This document shows, one piece after another, positions 52,474 to 64,000 of a stretch of DNA of 64,000 nucleotides. A program made the position numbers and the translations under genes. The notes below the pieces were generated by a model that had not been told where the DNA came from, did not search any database, and saw only the letters and a list, made by a program, of their open reading frames with translations. Origin of the DNA: Xylocopa sonorina (taxonomy: Eukaryota; Arthropoda; Insecta; Hymenoptera; Apidae); the NCBI RefSeq assembly GCF_050948175.1, contig NC_135197.1, forward strand, positions 6,466,501-6,530,500, written 5' to 3'. How positions within the stretch are numbered: position 1 is the stretch's first letter; every line of letters starts with the position of its first letter.

Positions 52474-52512
52474 CCTGAAATCAGAAAACACAACGCGGTT
52501 AAGTGCATTCGG
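52450..52512 (-). promoter_or_regulatory. Recursive splice site (ratchet point) at 52,475/52,474
   Basis: The minus strand reads TTGTGTTTTCTGATTTCAG|GTGAGTACAG. The 3' half has a good pyrimidine tract and a branchpoint-like CTTAAC about 24 bases upstream of the AG. The 5' half is a near-consensus donor fused to it with no exon between. Read as an exon in the frame required by the 24.1 kb exon, it meets TGA after three codons, so a zero-length ratchet is the simpler reading. It lies 28.4 kb from the next junction. Confidence 0.5.
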
Positions 52513-54598
52513 CCCCGTGCGTGTACACCCCGTGTGCTCTTTCAATAGAAACGGCTAGAAGATCGTAAATTTGCCTCGTTCACCTTGCGCGGATAAGATA
52601 TGCCTGCCGTGGCTCGTGAGAAGACGCGCGCGCCAGCGGATAGGGCCTCGTAAACTACGCTGTTCGTATATCCGTGGAACGTCCGCGCGAATCTCCGCTT
52701 TCCGAAATTTGCATTACCCAGCGACGCGGCTGCTCGTCGAAAATGAACGCCGCCACGGGAAGCTCGGATAATTATTTCCAGCCAGGCTGGCATCGTTTTT
52801 TCCACGGCCCCATCGCGCCTTGGGAATCGCTCGCCTCGAGTTTCCGAAATGCAAATACCCCGCTCGAAACACTTTCAATCGCTAGTCTCTCTGCTTCTCT
52901 TTCTCTACTCTTTCGACCTGACGACTTCTTTATTGCCTCGGGGTATCCAGCTTCGTTTCTCGGGAGCCGGAACAACGAGCCTGTCAGTAGTTGTTCGCCG
53001 TTCGTTCCTCTCAGCGGTAGCTTCTGCGATTAATTTTCGAAACTGTCGCAAACTATTTGTTGGTTGGAAATACCGATTTCGTTCATTTTTCTCCGATTTC
53101 GTAATTTTTATGATTAAGTGGACCATTCGAGAGTGGCGTGTATCTAATCTTATCGAATTTGATTATTTATTTAAGCTTGATTACTAGGATAAGTCAGTTG
53201 TTATATAAGTTCTTCAAGGTGGAATCGATATGTATTCGATCGAGAAAATTCGCGTAACGCGTACTCCGTTTGGCAGTACACGTGTCTACGATCACGTTAA
53301 CGCCAGTTTATCGCGCCATTAAACTGTGGTGCACGAAATCACGGTGCACAAGAGGAAAATCAACAGCGCAGACGTTTGGCATTGCCAATAAAATAATGGG
53401 GAACACTAATTTCAGTTCAGTGGTGCCTGATATAAATTGCACACTCGTATAATAGTGGAGATAAGAGACAAATAGCCTTATCATTTGAACTACAGCCACG
53501 ATCAATTCACGCTACATAGTAACACTATCAACTACGATTGGTAACACACGTCTTTTAACATTACTCGACAAAAATCGACAAGTGCATTCCACAATAAGAA
53601 CATAATCTCTAGATCGATCGATATACTATCTTCCTCGCTGTCGAGCATCAACACCGTACCACTCGATTAAAAGCGATTATATAAAATATCAAACTTTGAA
53701 TCTTCTCGAAAATTCGGAGAATACTGCGAAGCGGAATAACGAGCTCAAAGTTTACCTCTGGTCTAACCACCGTTGTACGTGCGACCGATGCAACCATTGC
53801 CACCAATTGCCGGCAGAAGAAACAACGGCGGCACCCAGACGGCGTCCTCGTACGGGCAGAACGGATACAAAGCGAGAAGTCGCGGGCATGTGTCAAAGAC
53901 GATTCTAAAAAGCCCCGCAGCGAGCGTCCGCGAAACGCGGTGCATCGACGCTTCTGTACCCGCGACGCTCGTTCCGGCTACGCGCCGCGGTGCATCCGAC
54001 GCGAGAGAAGAAGTGCATTCACCCCGGCCGTTTGCATCGTTTACAGCGGCTACAACCTTCTCTACGGCTTTTCTAGACTCGCAGGAGAGCGGCTCTATCT
54101 CGACCACGGTCCACACTTATGCACTTACGCGTTAATGCCGTAACGACCGCGTCGGCTGCCGCGGTTGCAGTTGCTGTTGCACCGACAGGCCGAGGGCAAG
54201 GCAGCCTCCTCCGAGGGCAAGCTACCAGGTCTGCGTAGCATCCGATTTATTCCCTTCGTTTATCGCCTCCTGCTGCACACGTTTCTTTTTTCTCCCCCAA
54301 CGGCCAGTGGGAAGGAAATTGACGTTTCGATGGATGGTGGTCCACGAGGTAACTCGTTCGTTCGATCGCGCGGAAAATCAACCGGCGGTGAACAATTAAA
54401 CCGTAAAACGCCGCTGAGTGAAAAACTTTTACCGCTTCGTAATCTCGCGTACGGAAAACCAATAAATCAAACGCCAATTAAATCTCGCTCGAGTAATTTA
54501 CGCTCGGATTGAACGTTTCACGGTGGGCAGCGGAACGCGAGTACGAGAGCGTAGACACGGGAAACGCAACGAACGAATGTCACGCTCGCGAGTAGTAC

Positions 54599-54600
<2 letters not shown>

Positions 54601-54642
<42 letters not shown>
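54601..54642. repeat. GA microsatellite (42 bases)
   Basis: Twenty-one uninterrupted AG units form the longest simple repeat in the window. About 400 bases of CpG-rich sequence follow on the right, an arrangement similar to that at 49.8 kb. Confidence 0.97.
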
Positions 54643-54645
<3 letters not shown>

Positions 54646-54973
54646 CGCGGCTGCATGCAGCACGTCTGAGGTCATTTTCCAGTGCGCGTTCTGGAGCAGA
54701 AAGGTACGAGTGACCGGGCGTCGAGTAAGTGGCAGGGTCCAGCCGAGCGATCGGAAGAAGGCCTTCACGGCCGCTACGGCCGCTGTAAATTTTACTACGT
54801 CATCTCCGGGAACGACCTCGTCCCACAACCGGCACTAAATCCTTTTACGATCGGTCCGGCAGCCAGCCAGCTCCGTTCTCCGATGTCGTTGACTCGCTTT
54901 TTCATTCCGTTCTTCTAGCGGCCGCGTTCTCTTCGGGAAGAGTAAACAAGACATCGAACGATCCTCCGCCTCT

Positions 54974-55792
54974 ATGGGACGCTCGCTCGGGGGACATTTC
55001 GTCCGGCGGAACTCCATTCGTTTCAATTCCATTTGCTCGATCGTCGTTGCCAATTTTTACGGCCGCCCCTCAACTTTTATCGCCCGTACTACCGCCGAGA
55101 GTCATTCGCGACGCGGACAATTATGGGTGCCCCGGAAAGTCAGCGAGACACCGTGCGTTACCATAATGCCGACTCGTTACGCCAACAGTTCGTCGGGTCT
55201 GAGAGCACCGTTTTTAAATTTCCTTCCGCCATACGGCGCGTCGGAACGAGAGCTCGACGAGTTACCGTTTAATGCCATTCCACTGCGAAAACTCCGGGGA
55301 TACAAAGCGGGAAAAATCAATGAGCTCCTATTATACGAACCGATCCAGTTATGCGAACTGCACGCGCACAGGCGTGTTCGGATAAATCGAGTTCTACTGA
55401 AGTTGGAAATTCTCGTTCCGGTGGAATTGCCTCCGACCGACTACGACTCTCTGTATCTGCCGGCTGTTTCGTACTTGTCCGGGCTGCTGGTAATTAGGAC
55501 GAACCGGAGAAATTCGTTTTTACGTGACGGTGGTTGCGGCACCGCGATTTATAGAGAGATCCCCGGCCAAGTGATTTGTATTGGGAATTCCGCGGTATCG
55601 AAAGATCGAGCACTCGCGTGTGTATCTTACAATGTATGCAGATTTCTTGCGCAGCTGCTTATCGAGTTGTCGTATACGCATTTTTATTCGAAATCAGGTT
55701 TTAACTGTTTCGTTACGGTGAAAATTACTTCTCGTTCCGGCTCGCTCGTATATCTCTGGCTTTTTCAACATTTCTGTATTTCGTATAATTGA
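54974..55792 (+). other. Unrecognised 272-codon open frame, probably not a gene
   Basis: This is the longest open frame in the intronic part of the window. The predicted protein begins MGRSLGGHFVRRNS and has scattered Cys and Arg, no signal peptide, no repeated pattern and no domain I know. It shows none of the Lys/Glu or Gly spacing seen in the real exons. No TATA box, initiator or polyadenylation signal stands out. Shorter frames in other phases overlap it, which fits low stop density. It is listed because its length is unusual. Confidence 0.12.
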
Positions 55793-58669
55793 ATTCAATC
55801 AAAAATCATCTGATTCTATTAAGAGATATATGATTTATTCCATTCCGTGTCTGGAACGGACGATTCCTTATGAATAATTCCGTGCTTTCCGGTTGGACAA
55901 AAAGTGGCAATTAAACGAGCATAGAAACTTCTATAGTTTTTCGAATTTACTGATATACGAGCTGGTAAACGGTGTGGTTCGAGGGAAATCGTTTGGGAAC
56001 AGGCAGACGGAAATTTCAATGAACACGGTCATAAGGGTTCCGTGTCCCAAGCGTTTAACTGCGAAGGCACGTTTTATAGTCCGTTCGATAAGGAAGCGTT
56101 GCGCAATCGTTAAGTGAGTGCGGATAATTGCGTATAAATGTAAGCAATAGTCATTAACTCGCGGCGTTCACGTCTAAAGGAGAACATATCACCGTGTCAA
56201 TGCCTGGAAAGTATTATACGCTCCCGTCGAAAGTTCAACGAAAACGAAACCGATACTACGCTCGATTACCGTTCGAGAATTTCTTTAATTACCCGCGAAT
56301 ATTAATGAATATTGCAGGCGCGCGTAGTCCCGTTCTCGATGTCGGCAACAAATTGCACAAATTCGACGCATCTTAAAATTCCGGCTACCGAACACGAATC
56401 GAATTTTTCCGTAGCGAACGATACGCTAATGAATCGATACAGTGGCGAACGTACGACTCGTATAATGCAATTTGTCTCCAAGATGGATAATCACGGTGCT
56501 ACCGGCGCACACTCGACACTTTTATTCGAGAAAGTAACTCGACGACGGGTCTCTGAAAAAGGCGCCTCCTTAATTATCGGCGATTTCAATCTCGAACTGT
56601 GCTCTGGTACGTTCAGACGTTTCCTGGTTCTAGAAAGGTAAATTAGACGTGTACCATTGCATTAGCCTAGCCCGATCAAGATAGATATGTCTAGTCTGAA
56701 TAAGATTTCGACATTGCGTATTTAATAGAAGTTGGTAGCACAGTTGCTTTTGGGATCGAATCGGGCGAACGCGAGGTTCTCTCTTTCTTATCTTCGAAAT
56801 AAAACGAATTTTCTTCTTGCCCCGTAGGCAAATACTATTTAATACGGGCACTCGGTGGAATTCAGAGCACGAACACGAGCAAAAAGGATCGGAGGCGGAG
56901 CGCGATATGCTAGAAAGCACCGAAACGAGGGGAAACAGATCGGTTTCTGGATACTAATCACGGCCAATGCAAAACAAGCAACGCCGGAAGGAAATTAGCC
57001 CAGCATTCCGTGAAAATAAAGCGTGTCATCTTTCGCTTTCTAGGACTGCCGGCGAATTTTGTTTTGCGCGACCTATGCCGCTAATTAACCGCTTTCACCG
57101 TTGTTCGCCGATGTGTAGCGATTTCTCTCCCGTCCGGTGGAAACCAAGTTCGCCAGCTCGTTCACATTAGACCACGATGACGTGCGGAATGACGTTCGGG
57201 AGAACCTACAATTTCTGCTAATTAATCCCGCGTGTTGCGTAACGCCTCCGCCGGTGCACCGCGTATGCACATTCGGATAAAGGAACGGTACAAATTACAG
57301 AGGTGCCTGGCAAAATCCATATAATCTTGTCTAGAAATTCCGTTGCACGATCTTGATCAAGTTCACACCATTTTGTCAAGAAATTGGAACAGTTCCACCG
57401 CAATCTAAGATCTCGCGAGGAAACCGTGTAAAAACTGTCCGATGCATAATCACGGATTCGAGTTGCAGACGAAACGTACAATTAACCGCTTCCGTACAAT
57501 GTGTTAACTCGTTCGCCCTATTAAATCGTATCCTCATGTGAAAATATTCACGCCCTGCAATGGTACTCTACTGTCACGCACTAGATCCCGCGGCCATAAT
57601 GCTCCCACGATTCCTGAAAATCGTATCCCCCTCCGTGTCGAATCGTCCCATCGAACCGAGACGTCACACACGATCATTGATTCCAGCTGAACTCTCATGG
57701 CTGCAATATTATTTCGATGATGAACCATGAATCGTGCGGATTCACCGGGATGAATCTCCGTAGCAGTGTTTCCCATAGCGAGATCCACGAGACGCTCACG
57801 TAAAACCTGATAAAATTCTACTTCGTAATAAAACTGACGTTCGAGACGACAAACTCGACAGCCTCAAGTGTTCCTTCGTCCAATTTCATCGAAATTAGAC
57901 CAACGAGGGTTGTTTTCTAGAAAAAACGTTCGAGCACGTTTGCGAACCGCTGGTTCGCGGGATCCATGCATCGTCGATCGACAAGCTGCATCGAATCGTA
58001 GTCCTCGAACGTGTCGCTCGACGGAAGCCTCGATCGCGAAACGCAAGCCGGCGATGCACGTTTATTATGCATGTTCGATATACGTATACCTTTCTATATT
58101 GTATATCGACGGATGCGCAACAAGGTATAACCCGTTTCCGCGGTGGCTGCACGATGTACCCGCGGTGAATTATTGTAACGATCGTGAAATTGCAGTTTAG
58201 CCGCATCGGATGTTGCGATTCCGTTGGCAGCGTCCTGGCGCGGATCATCGGGCTGCGACGATGGGAAAGCAACGCCGGAACTCCGCGCAACGGGCACCGG
58301 GGCGTCGTACGATGGGCCTTCATAGGAATCGAAATCGATTCTGTGTCGGAACGCTGCAACACCGGCGGTCAGCTGTCTCGAGAAAAATTCTGGTCTGGGA
58401 ATCGTCGAGTTTCGCGGATTCCTACGGGAAACTCTGCGCTGGTTACGACGATGGTACCTCGTATATCTTGGCTGATATGGCACTTGGCGGTAAGCTTGTA
58501 CTGCAAGCTTCTCGCTCTACGTCGTTCGAGATTGAATCTTTCAAAAATGAAACACCTTGACGAGGATTTAATCAAGTTTCCAGGAAGGGAGGAGAGAGAA
58601 CAGCCTCGTAAACTGAATGATCTGGTTTAACACCCACTGGACATGCTTTCACGCGTTATTCACTAGCCG

Positions 58670-58830
58670 GGGGTGTGCATTTAAATTCGCACGGGCAGCG
58701 ATTTATGCATATTAATTTCGAGCAACAGGCGCGGCAGGAGGCGGCTGGACACGTTCTACGAGTCAACGCTCCCCAGGCGTGTTAATTTTCAGCTGGATCC
58801 GAGCATAAATCGCGTTAAGTAATCCCCTTT
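58670..58830. promoter_or_regulatory. Possible enhancer-like cluster of homeodomain, POU and E-box motifs
   Basis: Within about 150 bases there is a POU/octamer-like TTATGCATATTAAT, TTTAAAT, GTTAATTTT, an E-box CAGCTG and CATAAA. The motifs sit in GC-rich spacers. Each is short and common, so only their density supports the idea. Confidence 0.2.
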
Positions 58831-61800
58831 CCGCGTAACCTTTGTTAATTTCCACGCACGGAAATGTTCGTCGCCGGCGATACAGTCCTCGCGTGGTTCG
58901 ATCGGGATTTATCAGTGCTCCAGATAAAACGGCCACGATTTATCGATTATTTCATTAACGGCAACAAGTCGACTTTCTAACGACTGGCAGCGAGCACCTC
59001 GAGACACGATAATAGCCTTATCCACAGGGGTGTGTGCACGAACGGCCGTGCATGCTGCAGCTAAGGTTACTCGCGCGGTGGATGGTGTTCACGGGTCACG
59101 TGGATCGATGTAACGAGTAATCGATTCGCACCTTTGGCGCCGATTTCTCGGAGCGCACCCACGTGCTTCGTGATAAACGACTTGGAAGTCTTCGAGTGTT
59201 CGAATAACCGAGTATCACGGCCGCATTCCTCTATTCGATTAACGAATCCCGACTCGCGTTTCTTTATCGTAACTTCTCACCCAATTCACGTCCCCTCCTA
59301 ATGGCACCCGATCCAAAGAAATCTCGGATAGGAAACGGTTGCAAAAGGAAAACCTGATGAACGCTCGTATTTCACGCATGCGAACCATTCTGGTCGCGCG
59401 TAGGGGGGCTTGGCAGGATCCTCGCGGACCGAGCAGGACGATGCACAAAGATCACGCGAGTAGAAAATAATGCGCAGATAAATGATCCCGTAAGAAAGGG
59501 CTGTGCGAGAAGAAATCCTAAAAAGATCCGTTCCCCCTGCTTTTGTGCGGGAATACAGAGGACGCGCTCCTCCTCCCATTCATCGGGGGCTTTTGAAAAG
59601 CGCGCGGATCCTTCAGACCCGAGAGGGAGCCTTCGAGAGACGACATAGATTCGAAATACTCATTATTCGTTGATGAACGCCTGCCGGATTAAGAGGAAAC
59701 GACGGTAGTCACAGAAGAACGAGCAAGAGGACTAGATAATCCGCGGTGTATGAATTGATTTATTATTCGACTAGATCCTTTGCAGCTGGTGAAGATCTAG
59801 TGGTTCCTATTTTGTAGTAGGCAAAATTCTTTTCTCAGTCTCTTTCTCTACGTTTCACGTCCCGTCATCCCCGTTTTCACTATGGTAATATCAGCGTTTT
59901 AATAACGGTTAAACACGGATGTTAAGCGCAGGTGCGACCGATCCGCGGCGGGTTTCAATTAATCGGATAAACAGATACGTTTCGCGGCAAAGGAGTTTCC
60001 TGCCCGGCTTTTCATTCCACGGAAAATGGGTCGAGCTTTGAAGAGGCGGCGGCACCGGCCGTTTTACACGCCGATTGAAGCCTTTCAAAGCGTCGCTCCG
60101 TGGAAACTCGCGTGTAGGCGAGGAACAACAAATCTTCGTCCAACCGAAGCTCGGTAACGATCTCGCCGTTAGAGCGCCACGGTGGAATAAAGGGACCCGA
60201 AATAACTATGGTACGCCTATTTTCGTACCGTGACCCATCAGCTGCTCAAGCTGCTGGCCCTTTTGAATATGGTCGAGACTAGCCATGCGGGATTTCCGGG
60301 CCGAAATTAAACCTTCCACGCGGGACAATGTACGAAACGCTTCACCTCGATCATTGATCCTCTCCGCGATCCGGAAGCTTCCTCGATCTCATTCACTGGA
60401 AACCTGGGTCGCTCGCCAAAAATAATTCCACCAACGGAACACCCGTGGACACGAACAAAAAATTGGATTCCGATCTAACTGCTTACGCAGATGTTCGTTG
60501 GCTTACGAAATGCTCGACAATAGACACGAGTCTGTCCATAAAATGTTTACGACATCGTAATTTCTTCGAGTCGTTATTACGATTCCCCGACCGCTGTTAC
60601 GATGTCTCACTTCAAAGGAATTAGAAAAATATAGGTAATTTATACAGCCGTAAACGAAACGTCGGAACGATTCGCGAGTACGAATCGAATGTGTCTCGAT
60701 TACTTATCCTGTTGGAAAGTTTCAACGAACACGTAACGCTCGCGTCTATGGATGGACGCGGATAACTTAATTAACTACGTCTACCGCTGGATAAGCAGAA
60801 GATTATCCGTCGATCCGATCAGCTACCACGAGACGACGGAAAGAACAAATCGAGGCAGCCGATTCTATCGTTAATTCGTCAACATTAAAGTACTGGACGC
60901 TGCGTTCACTCCTCCAATCATCCACAATTAACCGTTGCACTTAACAAACTTTTCTGTTTATTATTAAAGCATCGCAACCTATCATTATTTAGAAAGTGCA
61001 TAGAAAGTAGACGCACGCGTCAGTTATGGCCGAGCAAAGTGGAGGATCGCCAGGCTGACCTACCGCAAAGCTGACCGTGGCAGCTGGATACTCGATTCAT
61101 CCTCTGCTCGGATGGCGAACGAATTCCACGGTTCTGGAATCCCACGAAACAACACCGCCGTCTTGCGAAACGGTAACCATGGACAGTTATTACCATCGAC
61201 GGAGGGGTTTGAAAATAAACCAGCCGCAATGTTTCGTCAACGATTCGATCGTGGCGAATCTCAGGAATCCGAAGGGCCGTGTTCGATCGTTATATTTGGC
61301 GGGCAAACAATCACGCGGTTCTAACGTTCCTGTTTCGTTCCTGGACCGTGAATTAGATCCAACGGAAATAGCGTCTGGCGCATTCGAAATTTAGAGATTC
61401 AGAGACAATGTCCTGTTGCAATTTGGTTATTTAAATATGCAGTAATTTAATATCGCTCGAGTTCTTGGTCGAGTTCACATTTAAATGCAGAATGTGATCA
61501 TCCACGCGTGTGCGATACAGGAGACGGTCGATTGTATGTAAAAGAGTAAGGAGTGATCATTTCGTGGAAATAATTGTTAAAATTAACGATGCGTCACTAT
61601 GACAATGGTTGGTCGAAAATATAATCTCTGTTGCATAATTTGCACAGCTGTGACTACGCGTTCAAGAACGTCCTCTGAGTCGCGGAATACTTCTAGAACT
61701 GACGAATGTCACGCTTATTCATCGCGTAGGTATGTTTAAATAAATGCACAGTCAGAAATACTTGAGAGATATTTGTTTACCCGAGTCGCCTTCCTAGACG

Positions 61801-64000
61801 ACGTTTTGCTGAATTCGTTGCATAGATATACAGACCGTGCCGTTGAGGAACAGTTCGCTTTCCTTCCTAGAAGTTTTTCGTTTTCTCAAGCGCGGAGAAA
61901 CCAGATCTTTCCCTTGCCAGAGCCGACGTACAGCGGCCACGACGGGGCAGTGGGAGTTTACGAGACGATGCTAAAGCGTAGAAATCCGTATTAGGAGAAA
62001 ATCCAGTAATCGCGTCAGTAGCACGTATATGGTATCGATTCATAGCCAGTTGAGTTAAGCTTGGTTCGCCTCGCTCTGCCAGGAACAACACCGACGAGGA
62101 TACTCCGCGGAACTTTCGTTTTACCGTGGACGTTTGCCAAAATATAAATTTCTCAGATGAAATTGGCACGGGATGTTGCTAAAAGAAATTTCAGCCTGCC
62201 AGCAACTCTTTCATTGCGTCATAAATTTCCATTAAGTTTCGCGAACGGATATCAATTCTCTTCCTTCTTTCTGGGATTTAAATCTGCCAAAAGTCCACCA
62301 CCGTGCGAACGCGAATTAAAATCGAGAGAGTGTCACGGGCGCTCTTCGTAACGATCGTTTGTCGTCAATTATATCGGTGTACAACAATGCCAGCCCCAGT
62401 GTACACGTTTTACGTGCCAGCTATTTGACAGTGGACGAAATGGCACACCGTAATCGGGCATTATCGTCCCGTTAAAGACGTCAGTTTGCCTCTGCTGGGA
62501 TCGTTGTACGTCGATACCAGGTGAAAGTCCTAAAGTCTACGACCGGTTACGCCGAAACCCGTTGCAGGTGCATGTATGCATCAGCGCCTCGGTACCGGTG
62601 CATCCGAGAAGAAGGTCACGAGCGGATGCATTCCGGGAGTCGTTTCGATCGTCCTTCCACTCCGGCAAGGTCGTTTACAGGAGCGCCCGATAAATTCACG
62701 AAGAGACGATGAAAAAAAGGATTAACAACGAGGGAGAAAACGAGTCTACCGTTCCGTTATGAGGGCCCTCCTTCGGACACGCTTGCAATTTGATGCTCTC
62801 CATTATTAGGAGCTGTCAGGTAGCTCCTGCCTTTTTTCTTCTCTTCGAAGATAAATTCGGGACCAGTCGTCCCCTTTTTTCTCCTCTTCTTTTATCACTG
62901 AGCTCGGTACGAAACAAAAAAGAAAAGAGGAAGGACTGCGTGCACGCGCGTAAAAAGTGAAGGCTCACTTTTTTTTTATCGAGCCCCGATCCAACGGCAA
63001 TTTTCTCTGTCGCGACTCGATCGAAAACAGATTTTTCCACGGTATTCAAATAGCGTCGGAGAGTTCGAAACTCGAAGGTTTCCTATTCGATTCGCAAGTA
63101 TCTCGACAGCGATTCCTCTTCACTATAGCTAAACGACGCGACATCGAGCCGTGACACACTTTCACGGTCGCCTCTGATCGACCCCCATCGGTTTGCTAAT
63201 GCCCGACTAATTTTCCGTTCCATGTTTCCGATAATGCGCGCGATACGCGACTTTCTTGCCAATTTTTCCACCGCTCCAGGGCAAGCATCGCGCGATCGTC
63301 AACCTACAATTTCCGCGGCGCTTGTCCACTTTCTCTCCGCCTCTCGCGCGTCCGTTCGCGCGGAACGCCGCGCTGGATCGACGCGATCGCGGGCAACAAG
63401 GGAAAAACGAGCTCGACGAGAGTTTCGCGATTAAGTAACGCCGCTGATGCGTTCGCCAAACAACGTGGCAATTATCCAGCGTAACTCCAACTGCGGCCCG
63501 CAGCGAACGCGAGCCACGAGCGAGCGAGCAGCGCCGTTTACACGCTGGGACCATCGGCTTATAAATCATTTCTTGCCTCAATCTCGAACGGATCGCTTCT
63601 CACGGTGCAACCATTAGCCGTTTCGTTGCGTTCCTTTCTTTCATCCCTGCGACCCGGTGCAACCTCGACGACTTTCCGCTCACGTTTTCACCAACTGGCC
63701 AGCACGGTGTCGATCCCCGGCCCCAGGGATTCCAACCGAGCTAGCATCTGTGGGGTCCTAGAGGTGGAGCATGTACCGGGTGTTCTGTAACCTTCACTGG
63801 AATGCTTCATTGACTACGCCACAGGCCATGTTAGCGGGAAGATCGAGAATATCAAAACTGCTTGGCAAAACCTTAGTTACGAGCGTAAGTATCGACTTCA
63901 ATTTTACTTGGTCACCAGTGAGAGGGTGCGTGGGATTCTCATCAAACCTCGCGTTGTAGTGACGGAAAATTTTCATTCAGTGTCGCAAAATGAAGTGTCT

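Larger units (their letters stand above)
52513..64000 (-). other. Giant intron, right segment: no gene seen
   Basis: This is CpG-rich non-coding sequence up to the right edge. It contains the long GA tract at 54.6 kb, a 272-codon plus-strand open frame at 54,974-55,792 without a recognised domain, and a cluster of homeodomain- and POU-like sites near 58.7 kb. I looked for a minus-strand first exon ending in phase 1 with a strong donor and found none, so the 5' end of the long isoform is probably outside the window. Confidence 0.5.

Noticed and set aside
52400..52474. Reading the 52.47 kb junction as an ordinary exon (VSTADPRPG... in phase 0)
   Set aside because: It ends in phase 0 and so cannot feed the 24.1 kb exon, and in the phase that could do so it meets TGA within four codons. 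A zero-length ratchet explains both halves of the junction better.
54127..54245. Possible minus-strand first exon: an ATG near 54,240 running to a GTAAGTG donor at about 54,131
   Set aside because: The frame would end in phase 2, whereas the 24.1 kb exon needs an upstream phase of 1. The peptide is Arg/Cys/Asn-rich without a recognisable pattern, and no initiator is evident.

Overview
The window looks like nuclear DNA from an insect, most likely a hymenopteran and perhaps a bee. Long non-coding stretches are unusually rich in CpG (TCGCG, CGATCG, ACGCG), codons are split by short GT-AG introns, and there is almost no recognisable transposon debris. This assignment is inferred from sequence texture, not from a matched marker gene. 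I see no bacterial-style gene, rRNA, tRNA, CRISPR array or intact mobile element.

One gene on the minus strand explains everything I can support. It runs from right to left and continues past the left edge. Its in-window coding exons, in transcript order, are 24,111-24,050; 8,763-8,575; 8,478-8,191; 7,934-6,543; 6,093-5,086; 837-535; and 198-1. They splice with consistent GT-AG borders and an uninterrupted frame of about 1,147 codons. The product has a Lys/Arg/Glu-rich helical block containing W-x-x-N-L-x-x-W-K-x-x-R-R and a K-T-F-S-E-M motif. This is followed by a four-unit helical repeat of about 35 residues and a long Ser/Thr/Pro-rich disordered region. The layout best fits the LMO7/LIMCH1 family of actin and junction scaffolds, called smallish/smash in flies. 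The family LIM domain would lie off the left edge, so the assignment is probable, not certain.

The left 10 kb holds the exon cluster and a GC-rich block at about 9.85-10.25 kb. That block looks like an internal promoter with an alternative first exon encoding 16 residues and ending in phase 0, exactly what the 8,763 exon needs. From about 10.3 to 24.05 kb the sequence is intron. From 24.1 kb to the right edge lies about 40 kb with no convincing exon, which reads as one giant intron.

The most interesting signal is inside that intron. At 52,475/52,474 and at 24,112/24,111 the minus strand carries an identical 13-base junction: a 3' splice site fused directly to a 5' splice site, each with a branchpoint-like sequence 20-30 bases upstream. 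This is the signature of recursive-splicing ratchet points. At 24.1 kb the junction also opens a 62-base coding exon with its own strong donor, so it resembles a recursive-splice exon. A weaker near-ratchet lies at 45.1 kb. Other points of interest are a degenerate three-copy repeat at 25.6-26.2 kb, two GA tracts near CpG-rich blocks, and a few unexplained open frames that I treat as probable chance.
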